From Selaginella tamariscina (lineage: Eukaryota > Streptophyta > Lycopodiopsida > Selaginellales > Selaginellaceae): DNA of 64,000 bases. The notes below the pieces were generated by a model. That model worked only from the letters and a program-made list of their open reading frames with translations. It was not told the origin of the DNA and did no database searches. The stretch lies in assembly GCA_003024785.1 (NCBI GenBank), contig PUQB01000487.1, positions 91,913 through 155,912 of the forward strand, in the 5' to 3' direction. The translations under genes and the position numbers were made by a program. Positions within the stretch are counted from its first letter, which is position 1. Every line of letters starts with the position of its first letter. Positions 25,645 through 39,789 of the stretch are shown here, piece after piece.

Positions 25645-26206
25645 ATGCACGTTGTAACTAAAATGGGCATGATACGTGAAAATGGGAATATAAAAATTGT
25701 TAATTAATACTTAAGTTTTAATTATTAATTATTTAATTAATATGTAATTAAGCCTTAAATATTAATTAAATTAATAAATTAATCCTTCAATAACCTTACT
25801 TAGTAAGAAATATTCTTAAAATATCTTAGAATATTCATATTATTTTTCGTTCTAAAAATAGTTTACAATAATTAAAAAATATTATCAAACATAATTATAA
25901 ATGAAATCATTTCCTTATCAACATGTTAATTTTTTTTATAAATACTTTCTTTCTAACCATATAGAGAAATCTCCTCATTTTGTCTAAATCATCACTCTTC
26001 GGATTAATTGAATCATTTTGGTCAATATTTTGATGTTATTGCCACCACCTTATGAATGCCCATCCTTGTTAATACATAAGATGTGATAAGATCAAGTCTG
26101 CATAAAGGCCCATCTAAAAAATGACCTTCCTTAAGAATAATATTGTAAAGTGCCCGGTTGTTTTATAAAATTCAAAATCATGAGAAAGAAAAGCGTCAAG
26201 AAATCT

Positions 26207-26935
26207 TTAATATGGTGGATATTGCTCACAAAAGTTTTCGAGATTCTTCTTTATGAGGCACGTATCCAAGTAGTTCACTAGCTCATCCATGATATTAATA
26301 TCAGAATATGGTCGAAAGTGATTGGATGAATACAAGCAATGCTTTTGGTTAAGCATAGCCTTCTGAAGAGAGTCATCTACCACTAAGATATGTGCATTCT
26401 TCATTATTCTTAACTGATTATCTCCCTATGAAGCCCAATTAATCTTTCATTCTTGAAAAAGTATGGCTTGCTTTCCTTTTTTATATTATGAAATTCGAAA
26501 GGTTTATAACAAATTTGCTTGTCAAAAATCCAATTTTTACGAATCACCTCTTTTGCAACACTACAATGTTTCTTAAGCAAATTTAGCAGCGGTGTCAAGT
26601 TGTGAATCTGCATGCATGACCAAATCCCCATAAGTGCACCCATCTCCTTAAATTTTGAAAGAGACAGTTCAACCCTGGATGAAAAATAATATCATATCGA
26701 AATTTATCATGACAAGGAATGAAATCTCCTTGTTTTATTTTTTTTTTCTATCCTCAGGCCTTTGTCGATGAAGCAAAACACCATTGACATCCAACAACAC
26801 AATATGGCCATGGGTAACATGGGGTAGTGTTGCTTATCAAGGTTTATCATTTAATTGTACATCATCCTTACAAGATTCCGATATTGTAGGCACTAAAGAA
26901 AATTTTCGGAATTAAAGGCAATAGAAATGGTGATG
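26207..26935 (-). pseudogene. FCP1-like phosphatase, decayed copy
   Basis: This is homologous to the gene at 47,179-48,353. Legible pieces are GALMGIWSCMQIHNLTPLLN, the acid pair motif LVVDDSLQKAMLNQKHCLY and a C-terminal ELVNYLDTCLIKKNLENF. The N-terminal catalytic stretch is present as DNA near 26,760-26,820, but frames are broken and the N-terminal ~80 residues are largely missing. The second motif reads DDSLQ instead of DDSPQ. It is unlikely to make protein. Confidence 0.8.
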
Positions 26936-27119
26936 AAAAAACTGAAGTGGTGGCCTTATAATTACCAAGGTATATTATTTACTTTGTTAATGTGACCCAT
27001 GTTTGAACTAAAAGCTTCATTAATCCTTGAGAATTTATTTTCTATACAAATATAAACGAAATATACAAAAATGCCTTATGTTACACTCATTTATAACTAT
27101 TCGTCACTTTAAGAACTCA

Positions 27120-29211
27120 TTAACAATTCTTCTTCGGTATTACCTTCTGAGTGAGGCGAAGAAGGTCTAAACTGCTTGGTAGATTGTTCATGATCTTCCG
27201 TATCTTCTGTTGATGTTTCCATGGTAATGGAGTATGTGAATGTTCTATACTCCTTGAGATAACTTCCGGTCTAATATCTTATTGAAGTTCGCCCTCAGAC
27301 TCCGACATTGAACTAGATTTGTCTTCAGAGCTATCGCACTTCTCAGGAGAGAACTTTCCCAAATACTCCTATATGGGTTTGTTGGGTAGTCAGTTGAGAA
27401 CCTCTTTATCACTTGTTCAGGTCCTCAACCATGGTCTTATCCTTTTCAATGGCAAACACACATGTATCCCAAAGGTAACACACCTTCAAGACGGACCCCG
27501 TGCAGTAGTCAAAAACCCATGCATCACTAAGAGGACTCCTGATCAAGTTGACGATGCTCCATGCCACTTGACTTGTGATGTTTGGATAATGTACATTGCC
27601 AAATACGTCCCTCTCAACTATCAATGTATTGGATGGAGGTTCAGGCCCATTGGAGTGCAAACAGATGCCTAGCCAGTCATTTAGAAGTTTGAAATTGTTT
27701 GGCACATTTCCTAACAACATGTTTCCTTCCCGCCCACCTGGGTAAAATCAACTACTACAATTTCTTTAACTCTTTGAAAAAAAGAGACAGATTAATTACC
27801 GGCGAGATAAATCCCACCCAGACAATTTACTTACCTAGTACAACACACATTGTGTATTCCTGCAGTAGCTCTTTCTAGTCGCCCAAGCTGTTCCCACATG
27901 GCTCGCGTGTGTTTGAACTTCTCTCATATTTTGCTGTTGTAGTGGTTGGTGTCGGCAGCATCCCATTCTACTGATAACTTATGGTACTGCTCAATTGTGA
28001 GATTCGGCTTAGCTAAAAACACCGATCTTTTTGTCAGCTTCTCATGGGTATGCTCGAAAAGTTTTGTTGCCATCGTTTCTTTGTTGTGTTTATCGAGAAA
28101 ACATTAGGCTGCCATTATTTGTGTTGGCCACTAATGATGTATACTTGATTGATTTTTATTCTCCGTTTGAATCTTTGTGATTTGTTCTGGTGTTGTCACC
28201 CACACTTCTATCACCTTTCTTTCTTTCATAGTATGGGCACAAAATTGCATTATGTAAAATGGTGTAAGAATTGTCGTCCTTCATCTTCTCCATAAGCTCA
28301 GCTACACGTTCCTGGTTAAGTGGCCTGTAATTGAAGTTTGGGTTGACACTGCAATACTTAACCCTACACTCATAAATCTATCATCCAACATCATTTTCTT
28401 GTGGCTTATTGCAGCATGGAATGCCACAGGTGTAGCTGACAAAACGACTGATGATTTTCTTTTATGATCCAAATCAACATGTGTGATCCCTAACTACAGC
28501 TATTCTAATGTTCTTGGCACACTCTTCAGCTTTTGAAAATTCTAAGCAAATTGAACGTGATATGTAAAAACCTGGGACCGAGCCACCCTCTCAATCTCCT
28601 TAATGATGTCGTGTGTTCTTCTTCAATGTGAAGAGGGACGATTGCTCCACTTGTGGATGTTCTGTATTGTGAAGCAATCTCTGCTGAGAATACACCTACT
28701 CGATGAGTCTAAAGATCTTTGAAGTAGACATCTAATTGGATCCCTCCATAGATGGGCTTTCGTTGAGTTGAAGAAAAACTCCACGATCAATATCATTAGT
28801 GAACACGTGAACATCATTATCCACAAGTCAACAAGACCACCCAAGATTAATGTTGTAACTGGTGACCTTTGGATCCGAGAACGTGACATTGGATGGAACA
28901 AGGCATATGTGTCGAGCATCGTCCAATCTGGGTTCGCAGTTTGCTTTCGGGTGCTTGACTAGTAAATCTATTTTCCATTGTTTTGCTTATCTATGCGATG
29001 TGACAGAGGTTAGTTTGACAGCAACAATGGTTGCTCAATGCACTTCCCGTTTATTTTGAAATATGGCCAAGTTGATTCCAGAATCCCATGCCCATCTTTA
29101 ATGTCACTTCAATTCCACATCTAAATATAAAAATGATTAGTTCTTCAAGCACATATCTGAGTATAATATATTTTATTTTAATTCTTACCTAGAATTTGAT
29201 GACGACTCCAT
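27120..29211 (-). pseudogene. ParB/methylase-like gene, decayed copy
   Basis: The start ATG corresponds to 29,211, the N-terminal domain to 28,570-29,100, the ParB-like domain to about 28,080-28,400 and the methylase-like end to 27,120-27,720 (AWVFDYCTGSVLKVCY...CVFAIEKDKTMVEDLN). The segment equivalent to 49,400-50,220 of the better copy is deleted, removing the middle of the protein. The palindrome-bearing intron is still visible near 27,795-27,825 (GGCGAGATAAATCCCACC). Many small breaks. Confidence 0.8.
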
Positions 29212-29539
29212 ACTAATGATTGAATCTCCTTGTTTGATCAAATCGTCCTTCTGCACAATAATACATTATGAATACAAATCATATAAAAACGCACACACAC
29301 TTGTATAAAATCGAATATACAAAATTAATACATTGATAAATTCACATACACCCTACTTTGTCTTAGAGAGAAGTGGACATGATTAACTGTCCAAAGCTCA
29401 CCTTGTGTTGATAATGCAAAGACATATATATTTTGTTTTAAAACCACCATAAACGTGAGTTTTGACAGTTTCACATATGGTAAAATGATAAAAAAAATAA
29501 AATGAGATATGCAACTTATATATACTAATACACATATAT

Positions 29540-29622
29540 ATTCACATGGAAGGTGGGGCGGGATTTATCTCGCCACACCTTTTATGCCTCCTGAAAGAGT
29601 GGATGGGATTAATCTTACTCAC
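29540..29622. repeat. Stub of a palindrome array
   Basis: Two diverged units remain (GGCGGGATTTATCTCGCC and ATGGGATTAATCTTACTC) in the same place as the first two units of the array at 52,066. The rest was removed by the junction with LTR-A DNA. Confidence 0.75.
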
Positions 29623-30540
29623 ATGGTCAAGTGGTTAGAGAGGTCCAAACTTTTGCTTTAGGGGGGTTTGCTTGATAGAACACTTGTGGCGCACACTCAT
29701 GTTTACTTAAGGCTCACACTTGTGTGGTTGTCACTAAGTACTAACCTGGTATAGCTTAGCCACATGAGCCCTTAGGGGTTAGTTGTGAATCATGTTACCT
29801 TCCTTAGGGGTTGTATGCTTTCATGAGGGTGGTTTCTCCATGGGTACATGACAATGTCCTAGTCTATGTCATGGGGAATATATGAGAGTATATGTGTCTC
29901 TTTGTTAGGGTTAGGGCATGAGCATGTCTAGGTTTGGATCCTAATATGCTCGAGTTATCCTCTGGGACATGAGAGTAGTCACTTTAGAGGACTTAAGGTG
30001 GGGCCCTAAGTTTCTTACCTAGTTCAATATTTGAGCTAGACTCTCATAGTCATCTTGATAGACTTAGTGTTATTCACATAAAGTGATAACGCAACATGGT
30101 AACTCAAGTAGTCTTAGGATTCTAGACAATGCTTATGTCTTAACCCTATCACAAATATATATGCTCCAACACATGCCATGTGAAAAGGAGCTACAGTATC
30201 ATATCTTACACTTAAGAAATCACCCTCTTTTAGGTATACAACCCCTAAGGAGTAATCTAATCCATAGCCAACCTCTAAATGTGTGTGTGCAACCAAGTTA
30301 TACTAAGACCACATGAGTATGAGTTAGAGATAGGCACATGTGTTTTCCTCTAAGTAAATCCTTTTTGCCTAAGGCTAAGGTTGGACAACATTCATTATAG
30401 GTGACTATCTATGTGTGTCAAAGAGACCATTATTAAAGAGTTTAGATTGTTCAACCTTCTGGCATGTTTAGACACCTATCACATGAGATATTAAACTTGT
30501 TTCCACACAATACAACTTTTAAGGTATGATTTGAAGTGTC
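29623..30540. mobile_element. Head-to-head pair of family A LTR fragments
   Basis: 29,623-30,096 follows the plus-orientation LTR (CTAAGTACTAACC, CCCTTAGGGGTTAGTTGTG, TTAGGGTTAGGGCATGAGC). From about 30,097 to 30,540 the same LTR is in the opposite orientation (AATCACCCTCTTTTAGG, ACATGAGTATGAG). Both are old and partial. The arrangement parallels 4,117-6,231, where it arose from one insertion next to another. Fossil. Confidence 0.65.
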
Positions 30541-31260
30541 ATGCCAAGGAGCTTGGGTAAACCAAGGCGGAGGCAATCACACAATCCAACATGTGCTTGC
30601 TGAATTTCAAGATGTGAGTTGCCCAAGGGTCTCCTACAGAAAAAAAAAAAAAACAGGATGTGGAACACCAACTATAACTTATTTTAGGATTTGGCCTAAG
30701 TGTTAAGGTGTTGTATTGGCTGAATAATGCTGAGGTCAAAGGCAATTGTTAGACCAAATTCAGAAGTAATACATATGAGCAATAGATGTATCAGACTTTG
30801 CCATTAGAGGAGTACTAGTGCAATCATGACATCCACTTGCCTACTAATTGAAGAAGCTGGATCACAACAAACCAACATATGAAAAAGAAATGTGTGTCAT
30901 TATTAAGGCACTAGAGAAATGGAGACACTACTTGGTTCATGGAGATGGCAAATTGGCAAGGGGGAACACAAATGTCAAAGTACAAATTCAAATTGTGCAG
31001 GTCTCAAATGCATTAAGTTGGAAGATCCAACTATAGGTCATGTTAGTTGTGGAAACTAAATTGCTGGATGAGATTTGGGGAGCCATAATCCATGCATTCA
31101 CTCAAAGAAGTTTGAAACCATAGACAAGGGGGAAAAGGGTGCATTCGAATTGGAGGAATGTGAAGAAGAAGAGTATACGTTCCTAAGGGGTCCCTATGAA
31201 GTGGACAAATGTCGAAATGCCACGACACTCAAATAGGTGAACATGGTGGAGTGCAACATA
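30541..31260 (+). mobile_element. Ty3-type pol fossil (RNase H region)
   Basis: The legible piece at about 30,848-30,945 reads NKPTYEKEMCVIIKALEKWR followed by HYLVHGD, a pattern typical of the RNase H domain of Ty3 polyproteins (usually ...Y...E.ELLAIV.AL..WRHYL). The surroundings to about 31,260 keep weak coding character. The fossil is broken, old, and flanked on both sides by decayed family A LTR pieces, so it may be the interior of a family A element. Confidence 0.6.
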
Positions 31261-32511
31261 TGATGACAACCTTGGCCTGATCCTAATACTATCCAAGTTT
31301 GAGAAAAGACGTGCTTAATTGGCCAGCAAGCAAAGGCAGCAAACCAAAAGGCTAGAGGCCTTCTTCAACCATTACTAGACCTATATCATGTCATTGCCAA
31401 GGTGGGAAAATAGGATGTAATTTTAGTGATGATAAATAGTTACATTGTGCCTTGGATGTTGCTCACCAAGCAATGGATGCAGCTCATGAAAGGTATTATT
31501 AACAATATGATAAGCATTGATATGATATAGAGTATTAGTAAGTACCAATAACATAAAGGTTCTTTCAATTAAGTTCCGCGAACAGTATGTAGGTTTATAT
31601 CTAGTAACACAACGTGTGGAAAAAGTCATATTTGGGCTGTTAAAATCTCCATGTTCTGCACTTTATAAGATTCAAAAGGTGTTTCCTAGCTATTTGAACA
31701 CTTGCACTAGTACTTCCAACCTTAAAAATTAGCTTGAAAGTTTTCTTGCTGGTCTTTTGCAAGCATTTAATGCCACCAAGTGCATAACTCTAATCCTCAC
31801 TAGTTCAAAACATCATAACTAAAAAAAACAATGTGGTTTAGTTGAAGGAAAACTGCACATGCTTGTATAGCAATTAGTTAGTCAAGAGATGTAAGTTTTG
31901 CCACAAACACTTTTGTCTCATTGATCCTAAGCAAGTGAGAAAAATTGTCTTCTTCTTTTGCTTTTGACATCTAGTACACTGTGTTATCCCAATCCTCCAT
32001 TGTTTTCACCTTCAATGGTTTCATTGACAGCTCTAAAGTATTTCAACTTTGGTCATTTGGCAACTCATAATGTCTACAAGGGTTTTTGGCTCTTGTAAAT
32101 ATGACCAGCCTGATTGTGTCATTGAAAATAGAAATCAAACTAGTGCTCTTGTAACATCTTTAGTAAATCACATTGAGTTGGGTGCTATGCAACTGCAACT
32201 ATACATAATACTTGTTTGTTGAACTGCATTGGTAACTACATCTTGTATTCTTCTTGTGATAAGGGTACTTCATTGAAACATAGCTAACCAACAAATATCG
32301 AACACAATTATATAACTATAACAATTTACTTAAATATGAGGACTATTACAATGGTCATGGACTTAGTTGATACTAACCAAATTTTAGTTTTGAGATGAAA
32401 TTATAATGTTCCTTTAGTATTTTGATAAATCATTCAAGGACTAAGATGAATCATAAATCAATATTTAAATGATTTAGTAAGATATTGACTTCCACAATGA
32501 TGTTATACCTT
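31261..32511. other. Unassigned stretch, probably decayed retrotransposon interior
   Basis: About 1.25 kb with no recognisable motif on either strand. It lies between a Ty3 RNase H scrap and a minus-orientation family A LTR, so it may be the remains of the same element. An A-rich run at 31,820-31,829 and several short palindromic words carry no clear meaning. Confidence 0.4.
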
Positions 32512-33585
32512 TGTTAGAACTTTAACTCAAAACAATAACATATAGCTACCAAGACCATCCATCAATACCCTATGTGAACAACGTCAAGACAACACTAAAA
32601 GTCTAACATAAATACTCAAATAGGCATGAGACTTAGGGTCCAACCCTAAGTACCTTGGTGATTATAAGATAACCCAAATAGACTTTATGATTCTATTCTA
32701 AGAGACCTAAATAGACTCATTCCTTAATTCCATTAAGGAAACATGCTTTTCACATCCCCCATGATAGAGTTAAGGCATCATGACTTACAAGGAATCACCC
32801 TTGTATGGGAGTACAAACCCTTTTTAAAGTGACAAGGGTGACCCATGATTAACCCCTAAGGGTTGGTGATGCAAGGTTATCCTAGACCTAAGGTTAGTAC
32901 TTAGTGTCAACAAAAGTGTGCGTCATAAATAGACATGAGTGTTTTGTTAAGCAAACCCCTTAAGCATGCGACCAGGTGAGTGCTTCACAAAAGGGCTCAT
33001 GCTAGATTATTCAATCCCTGGATATGTTTGCATCCCCAAGGAAAACACTCCTTAGTGTGCCAACTAACACACATGATTACAAAACCTAATTTCCCTGCTC
33101 AAGTATTAACACCCTAATGTGAGCATAAGCATACTGCTTGCCAGGATATCCAACCCCTTGGTGTTAAACACATGACACAATCCCATAGGACATGCCTTGA
33201 GTATTGTGGCACATGCCATCTACCCTAGTATCACATGTTTATGTAACACCATTTCTCAAGATGTAAGGTATTTTGCCATAGTCCCTTATTAGACTTAAGA
33301 GTTACACACATGAATGTGGCTTGTAAATGCTAACTTTAGAACTTCCTTCTGTGAACCCTTAGGAACATGGTAAGAAAAAACTTATCTAATTAATTAAACA
33401 TGTACTTTGACAAGACCTTCCATATGTGCGATCATGTTACTAGATGAAAAGAGTTAATTAACTCCCTAGAGCAGCGTGCCCACAATAGTGTGGATCTACT
33501 TAAGATGTGACATATCTTTACATTTTGGAAGTTAGGGCAGCACAAAGGATGTGCTTTAATAGCATAAGCTAGGCTTATGTCGATT
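32512..33585 (-). mobile_element. Family A LTR, old and partial
   Basis: This begins TGTTAGAACTTTAACTCAAA and follows the reverse complement of the LTR through CTTATTAGACTTAAGAG and GGAAGTTAGGGCAGCACA to about 33,585, lacking the outer end. It is as diverged as 21,325-22,290, much older than the solo copies. Fossil. Confidence 0.8.
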
Positions 33586-33639
33586 GGGAGGAAAGAATTA
33601 CACACCTCTTAATTTTTGGCATGCTTTTCCCATACATAT

Positions 33640-34027
33640 CTTACTTACTATATGTATATACATGTGTGTGTGTGTGTGTGTGTGCGAGACATACATAAAT
33701 AAATTAAATTATACAGATAGTATACATACAAACACAAATATATATGTATATGTATATACATGAGTGTGTGTGTGCGATATATATATATATATATATATAT
33801 ATAAGAGTGTGCGTGTGTGAGAGATAGATAAATAAATTAAATTCTACAGATACACACACACATATATGTTTATGTATATACAGGAGTGCATGTGTGTGGG
33901 AGAGATGGATAAATAAAATATAGTATATAGACACACACACACACACATATATGTGTGTGTGTATCTGTAGAATTTAATTTATTTAACACACACACACGCA
34001 CTCTCTTACACACACACACATATATAT
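33640..34027. repeat. CA/TA microsatellite
   Basis: This carries the same higher-order phrases as the big transposon's middle (GAGTGTGCGTGTGTGAGAGA, ATAGATAAATAAATTAAATT). It flanks a left terminal repeat at 34,028, suggesting that a copy inserted into the microsatellite of another copy. Confidence 0.8.
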
Positions 34028-35553
34028 ATGCACGTTGTAACTAAAGTGGGCATGATACGTGAAAATGGGAATATAAAATAAATTACTAATTAATACTTAA
34101 GTTTTAATTATTAATTAATCATTTAATTAATATGTAATTAAGCCTTAAATATTAATTAATTAATCCTTCAATAACCTTACTTAGTAAGGAATATTCCTAA
34201 AATATCTTAGAATATTCATATTATTCTAAAAATAGTTTACAATAATGAAGAAATACTATCAAACATAATTACAAATGAAATCATTTTCTTATCAACATGT
34301 TAATTTTTTATAAATACTTTCTTCCTATCATACAAAGAAATCTTCTTATTTTGTCTAAATCATCACTCTCCGGATTAATCAAATCATTTTGGTCAATATC
34401 TTGATGTTGTTGTCACCACTTAACACTCTCACGAATGCAATTGGGAGTTGCCATCCTTGTTAATACATAAGATGTGATAAGAGAAGGTCTGCATAAAGGC
34501 TCATCTAAAAACTGACGTTCCTTAAGAATAATATTATAAAGCGCCCGGTTGCTATCCTTCATTTTATAAAATTCAATATCACGAGAAAGAAAAGCTTCAG
34601 GAAATGTATGATACGGTGGATACTGTTCACAAAAATTTTCGAGATTCTTCTTTCTGAGGCACGTATCCAAGTAGTTCACTAGCTCATCCATGATATCGGT
34701 ATCAGAATATGGATCGAAAGTGATTGGATGAATACAAGCAATGTTTTTGGTTGAGCATAGCCTTCTGAGGAGAGTCGTCTACTACTAACATTTGTGTTCT
34801 TCATTATCCTTAAGCGACTGATCTCCCCATGAGTCCCAATTATTCTTTCATTCTTAAAGAAGTACAGCTTGCTTTCCTTTCTTATATTGTGAAATTCGAG
34901 AGGTTTATAACATATTCGCTGGTCAAAAATCCAATCTTTACGAATCACCTCTTCTGCAACACTACAATGTTTCTTAAGTAAATTCAACAGCAGTGTTAAG
35001 TTATGAATCTGCATGCATGACCAAATCCCCACAAGCGCACCCATCTCCTTAAGCTTTTGAAAGAGACGATCCAACCCTGGACGAAAAATAATATCATATC
35101 GAAATTTACCATGACAAGGAATGAAATCTCCTTGTTTGATTTCTTTTTTCCTATCCTTGGGCCTTTGTTGATGAAGCAGAACACCATTGACATCCAACAA
35201 CACAATATGGCCATGAGTAACATGAGATAGCATTGCCTCTTGAATACTTTGCAAATCACTTGTTTGCTCCCTTTCACATTTATCCGTTGCCACTATCTCG
35301 TTGCCTATCCCTTCATCATTTAATTGTACATCATCCTTACAAGATTTAGATATTGCATGCGCTGAAGAAATTGATTTCGGAACTAAAGCCAATAAAAATG
35401 ATGATGAAGTGGCCCCCATGGTAACGATGTTTTGAGCTGCATTATTATCCATTTCCTGCATGAACTCTGTCATTCTGACATGTGGCACAAGAAATTGTCG
35501 CCAAACCCCTCTCTTACCTCATGCCAATGCTGAAAATCCATGTTCTCAATTGT
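34028..35553 (-). mobile_element. Left end of a big-transposon copy carrying only the phosphatase
   Basis: The left terminal repeat is 34,028-34,054 and is nearly identical to 46,894-46,920, including the G in AAAGTGGGCATG. Similarity to the copy at 46,894 continues through the phosphatase to about 35,550 (TCCATGTTCTCAATT). It then stops where a reversed right-end terminal repeat begins at 35,554, so another copy appears to have inserted here. The insertion's far side is not identifiable. Confidence 0.8.
34320..35488 (-). CDS. FCP1-like HAD phosphatase, second good copy (frame-interrupted)
   Basis: This is about 95% identical to the gene at 47,179-48,353 and shares its order: low-complexity N-terminus, LLDVNGVLLH catalytic loop, RPGLDRLFQKLKEMGALVGI, MQIHNLTLLL, and a C-terminal ELVNYLDTCLRKKNLENFC. 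The DDSPQ motif is present in the DNA but out of frame here because of a short homopolymer difference near 34,743 and another change near 34,780. The short stretch at 34,690 that is out of frame in the 47 kb copy is in frame-compatible register here, so the two copies are broken in different places. See 47,179-48,353 for function. Confidence 0.75.
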
Positions 35554-35619
35554 ATGCAAGTTGTAACTAAAATGGGCATGGCTATATGCACTCCTGTATA
35601 TACATAAACATATATGTGT

Positions 35620-36110
35620 GCCGCCTCTTCCTCCTCGGGGGAGTCCGGCGGATTAATCCCGCGGACCCCCCCGAGGAGGAAGAGGGCGGGATTAATCCCG
35701 CCGGCTCTTCCTTGTCGGAGGAGTCCAAGGCGGGATTAATCCCGCCCACAATTCTTACGACGGGGAATGGGTGGCGGGATTAAACCCGCACATAACTCTC
35801 TCCAAAACTATGATTTCAAAGAGATCTCGGGATAAATCCTGTCCCCAAATCCTTAAAACAGGGATGTGGTGGCGAGATTAATCCCGCCACCCCTTCCCTG
35901 CCTAAAATGGTTGGCGGGATTAATCCCGCCGACAACTCTTTCTAATAAATTCTGGTAACTCTTCATCAGTTGAGAAGGTTATCGGCGGGATTAATCCCGC
36001 CACTCTTTTTCAGTGGCGGAGAAGCATTGCCCGAGAGATGGTGGCGGGATTAATCCCGCCACCTCTTCGAAGAGGCGAAAAAGAAATGGCCGGATTAATC
36101 CCGCCGCCCC
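35620..36110. repeat. GATTAATC palindrome array (reversed copy)
   Basis: Ten or so units, most of them perfect GGCGGGATTAATCCCGCC, with spacers such as TCTTTTTCAGTGGCGGAGAA identical (reversed) to those at 13,200-13,220 and 57,115-57,135. Spacer identity shows the arrays are inherited as a block, not assembled independently. Confidence 0.9.
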
Positions 36111-37499
36111 GGTTAACCTAGAATATTAAGTTAAAAGGATATTTAAACGGGATAAATCCCTAACGGAATATATTATAATCCTAATGCATTCCTAAACCCC
36201 TAAATTGTAATTTTAAGAGAGAATGTAAGAGAGTGAATCTTTATAAGTATTTTTAAATTTGTTTATAATACTTACTTGTAAACAGCACTGAAGGCGCCGT
36301 GCTTTCCTATAAAGAATAGCACCCAATTTAATCTCGCTCCTGAGATGATCACTATGAAGAAAAAAGAAGATCTAAAGAGTGAAAAATACAGAAATGAAGA
36401 AACCCTTGCCGGAGAAAGAACCAGATCTGAATTTGAGTGGGAAATTAAATGCATTTTCAAATTTACATGTCAGACCGACAATACATATGTCAGAAATTCA
36501 AATTTTTTAAAAAGAACAGAAAATAAAATTTAAGATGAGTTGACACAAATATCCGACACTCTGACATATATACTCTCCAGTTCCAATGAGTATTTTAAAA
36601 TTGCATTTAATGTTATTCAAGTGATTCAAGCTGTTTAATATTACGAAATTTTAGACTATATTCTACATTCTTAGTATTCAAGTATATTTATATTATATAT
36701 ATATATATAAATATATACTTATACAATAAATAAATTGATATATTATTATGTATCATTTAAAATATATCATAGTCTGTTTATTATTATTATTTTCTTAATT
36801 ACTCGAGTATTTAGTTTTCATTTCCTAGTATCAATGGGATATTCTTTATTATTTTATTAATATTTGAAGAATATTCTAATATTAAACCTGATTATCATAA
36901 TTAAATTAGTCTTGTTCTTAATTATTGCAGTAATTATTCTACATTTGTATATATTAATGGGATTTTCTCAATTAATTTGTTATTATTTCAAGAATATTCA
37001 TGTGTTAAACCTTATTATCAATATTAAATTAATATATATTAAACTATATATGACTAATATTAGATAAATATGTATTATTATGTATAATTAAAATATTTCA
37101 TAGTGTGTATATTAATATCATTTCCTTAATTACTTGAGTAATTAATCTTCTTTATATTAATGGGATATTCTTTATTATTTTCTTATTATTCCAAGAATAT
37201 TCCAATATTAAACATGATTATGATAATTAATTTAGTTAATTATTTGAGTACTTAATTTACATTTGTATATATTAATGGGATTTTCTCAATTAATTTCTTA
37301 TTATTTCAAGAATATTTCAATGTTAAACCTTTTTATCAATATTAAATTAATATATATTAAAACTATATATGGCTATATATTAGATAAAATCATATATTAT
37401 TATGTATAATTTAAAATATGTTCATAGTGTGTTTATTAATATTATTTTCTTAATTATTCGATGTTTGTTTTGCACACATATATAAACACAATCATAAAT

Positions 37500-39330
37500 T
37501 TACACACGCATTACAAGAACTTACAAAAACACATATGCACACACATGCACAACCCTAAACCAAACTGAAGAAATATGTTGCTTCTTTATTGAAAACATCA
37601 TGTTCAACGCATGTATGATATATGTACTCAATCTGTGTGTATGTAACACATTGAATTTACATGTGTAATATTTATATTAAGCTTGTTGGGAGCAAACCCT
37701 AAACCCTGTGTATACATGTGTGTACAAAAATAATTTTTCAACACTCTCTCTTCACACCATGCATGATCCATCCTAAACCCTAAACCCTAAACCCTAATAT
37801 GTAACACAATGAATTTACTCATGTAATATGTATGTATGTCTGTGTGTATACACGTGTGTATGTATATATGTGTACTCTGTCTTCTCTCATACATACACAC
37901 CATGCATGATCCATGTTAATATGTACTGTCTCTCTTTCTCTCATATACTATGTATGTATATCTGTGTATAATATAAGTATATATGTGTACTAATATATGC
38001 AATGTACAAAAATAATTTTTCAACACTCTCTCTTCTCTCATATACACACCATGCATGATCCATCCTAAATCCAAAACCCTAAACCCTCCTAAACCCATGT
38101 AATATGTATGTATGTCTGTGTGTATACACGTGTGTATGTATATATGTGTATTAATATATGCAATGTGTATGAATTTAATACTTTAACACTCTTCTCTTCT
38201 CTCATGCATACACACCATGCATGATCCATGTTAATATGTACTCTCTCTTCTCTCAAACATATACAATTGATCCATAATATGTACTCTGTCTCTCTAATAT
38301 TATGTACTAATATGTATGTATGTTATGTGTATAAAACTATGTGTGTATGTATGTATTGATACACATGAAACTTTAACACTCTCATGGACACACACATGTT
38401 AAATCCCTGCATGATTTATATTTTTGGGGTGTATGTGATACACCCACGCACACGCACGCGCTAATAATATAATGAAAGAATATTCGTTTAGGGCGAATCT
38501 ATATTTTATTCTTTTTAGGGTTTAAGTATATTCTCAGAAGGAATATTCTATTAGGGTTAATATATATATTTAATTCCTTTAGGGTTTAGGTATATTCTTA
38601 GGGTTTCAAGAGGCGGCGGCTGTGAAATCGGCGGCGGCGGCTGTGCACACAGGTGAGATCTGTGTGTGTGTGTGTGTATATGTATGTATGTATATATGTA
38701 TAGGAGTGTGCGTATAATTTTATTTATTGATCTATCTCTCGCACACACACGCACACTCCTGTGTATATATATGTGTGTGTGGGTGTGTGTTTGTTTATCT
38801 GTATGATTTTATTTGTTTCGCTCACACACGCATACACACGATATACATATACACATATATATATATACCTATATACATATATACATACATATATTATGTG
38901 TACCAGTATCTATAAATTTTTTTTATTGATCTATCTCTCCCACACACACGCACACTGCTTTACATATATATATATAATCAATGCATATTAACAAATAGTA
39001 TACAACACTAGTTTATATATATGCTTATATATTCATATGGGTTATATATCTATATACACACATATATATGTGTGTGTTTATCTGTATAATTTTATTTATT
39101 TATTAGTTTTATCTCTCGCACACACACGCACACTCCTGTGTATATATATGTGTGTGTGTGTGTTTGTTTATCTGTATGATTTTATTTGTTTCGCTCACAC
39201 ACGCATACACACAATATACATATACACATATATATACCTATATACATATATACATACATATATTATGTGTACCAGTATCTATATAATTTTTTTTATTGAT
39301 CTATCTCTCCCACACACACGCACACTGCTT

Positions 39331-39370
<40 letters not shown>

Positions 39371-39738
39371 CAATGCATATTAACAAATAGTATACAACAC
39401 TAGTTTATATATATGCTTATATATTCACAGACTCTCTCTCTTTCTCTATGGGTTATATATCTATATACACATATATATATGTGTGTGTTTATCTGTATAA
39501 TTTTATTTATTTATTAGTTTTATTTTTCGCACACACACGCACACTCCTGTGTATATATATGTGTGTGTGTGTGTTTGTTTATCTGTATGATTTTATTTGT
39601 TTCGCTCACACGCATACACACGATATACATATACACACATATATATACCTATGTACACACATATATTATGTGTACCAGTACTGTATAATTTATTTATTTA
39701 TCTATCTCTTGCACACACACGTACACTCCTATACATAC

Positions 39739-39789
<51 letters not shown>

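Larger units (their letters stand above)
25645..29622 (-). mobile_element. Decayed left arm of the big transposon (copy with left terminal repeat)
   Basis: The left terminal repeat is 25,645-25,671 (TTGTAACTAAAATGGGCATG core, then ATACGTGAAAATGGGAAT). The order matches the left arm at 46,894-52,130: phosphatase, methylase-like part, ParB-like part, N-terminal domain, hairpin, start of palindrome array. Several blocks are shortened, for example between about 27,720 and 27,830. Divergence from the 47-52 kb copy is clearly larger than between that copy and 34,028-35,553. It is cut on the right by LTR-A sequence at about 29,623. Confidence 0.85.
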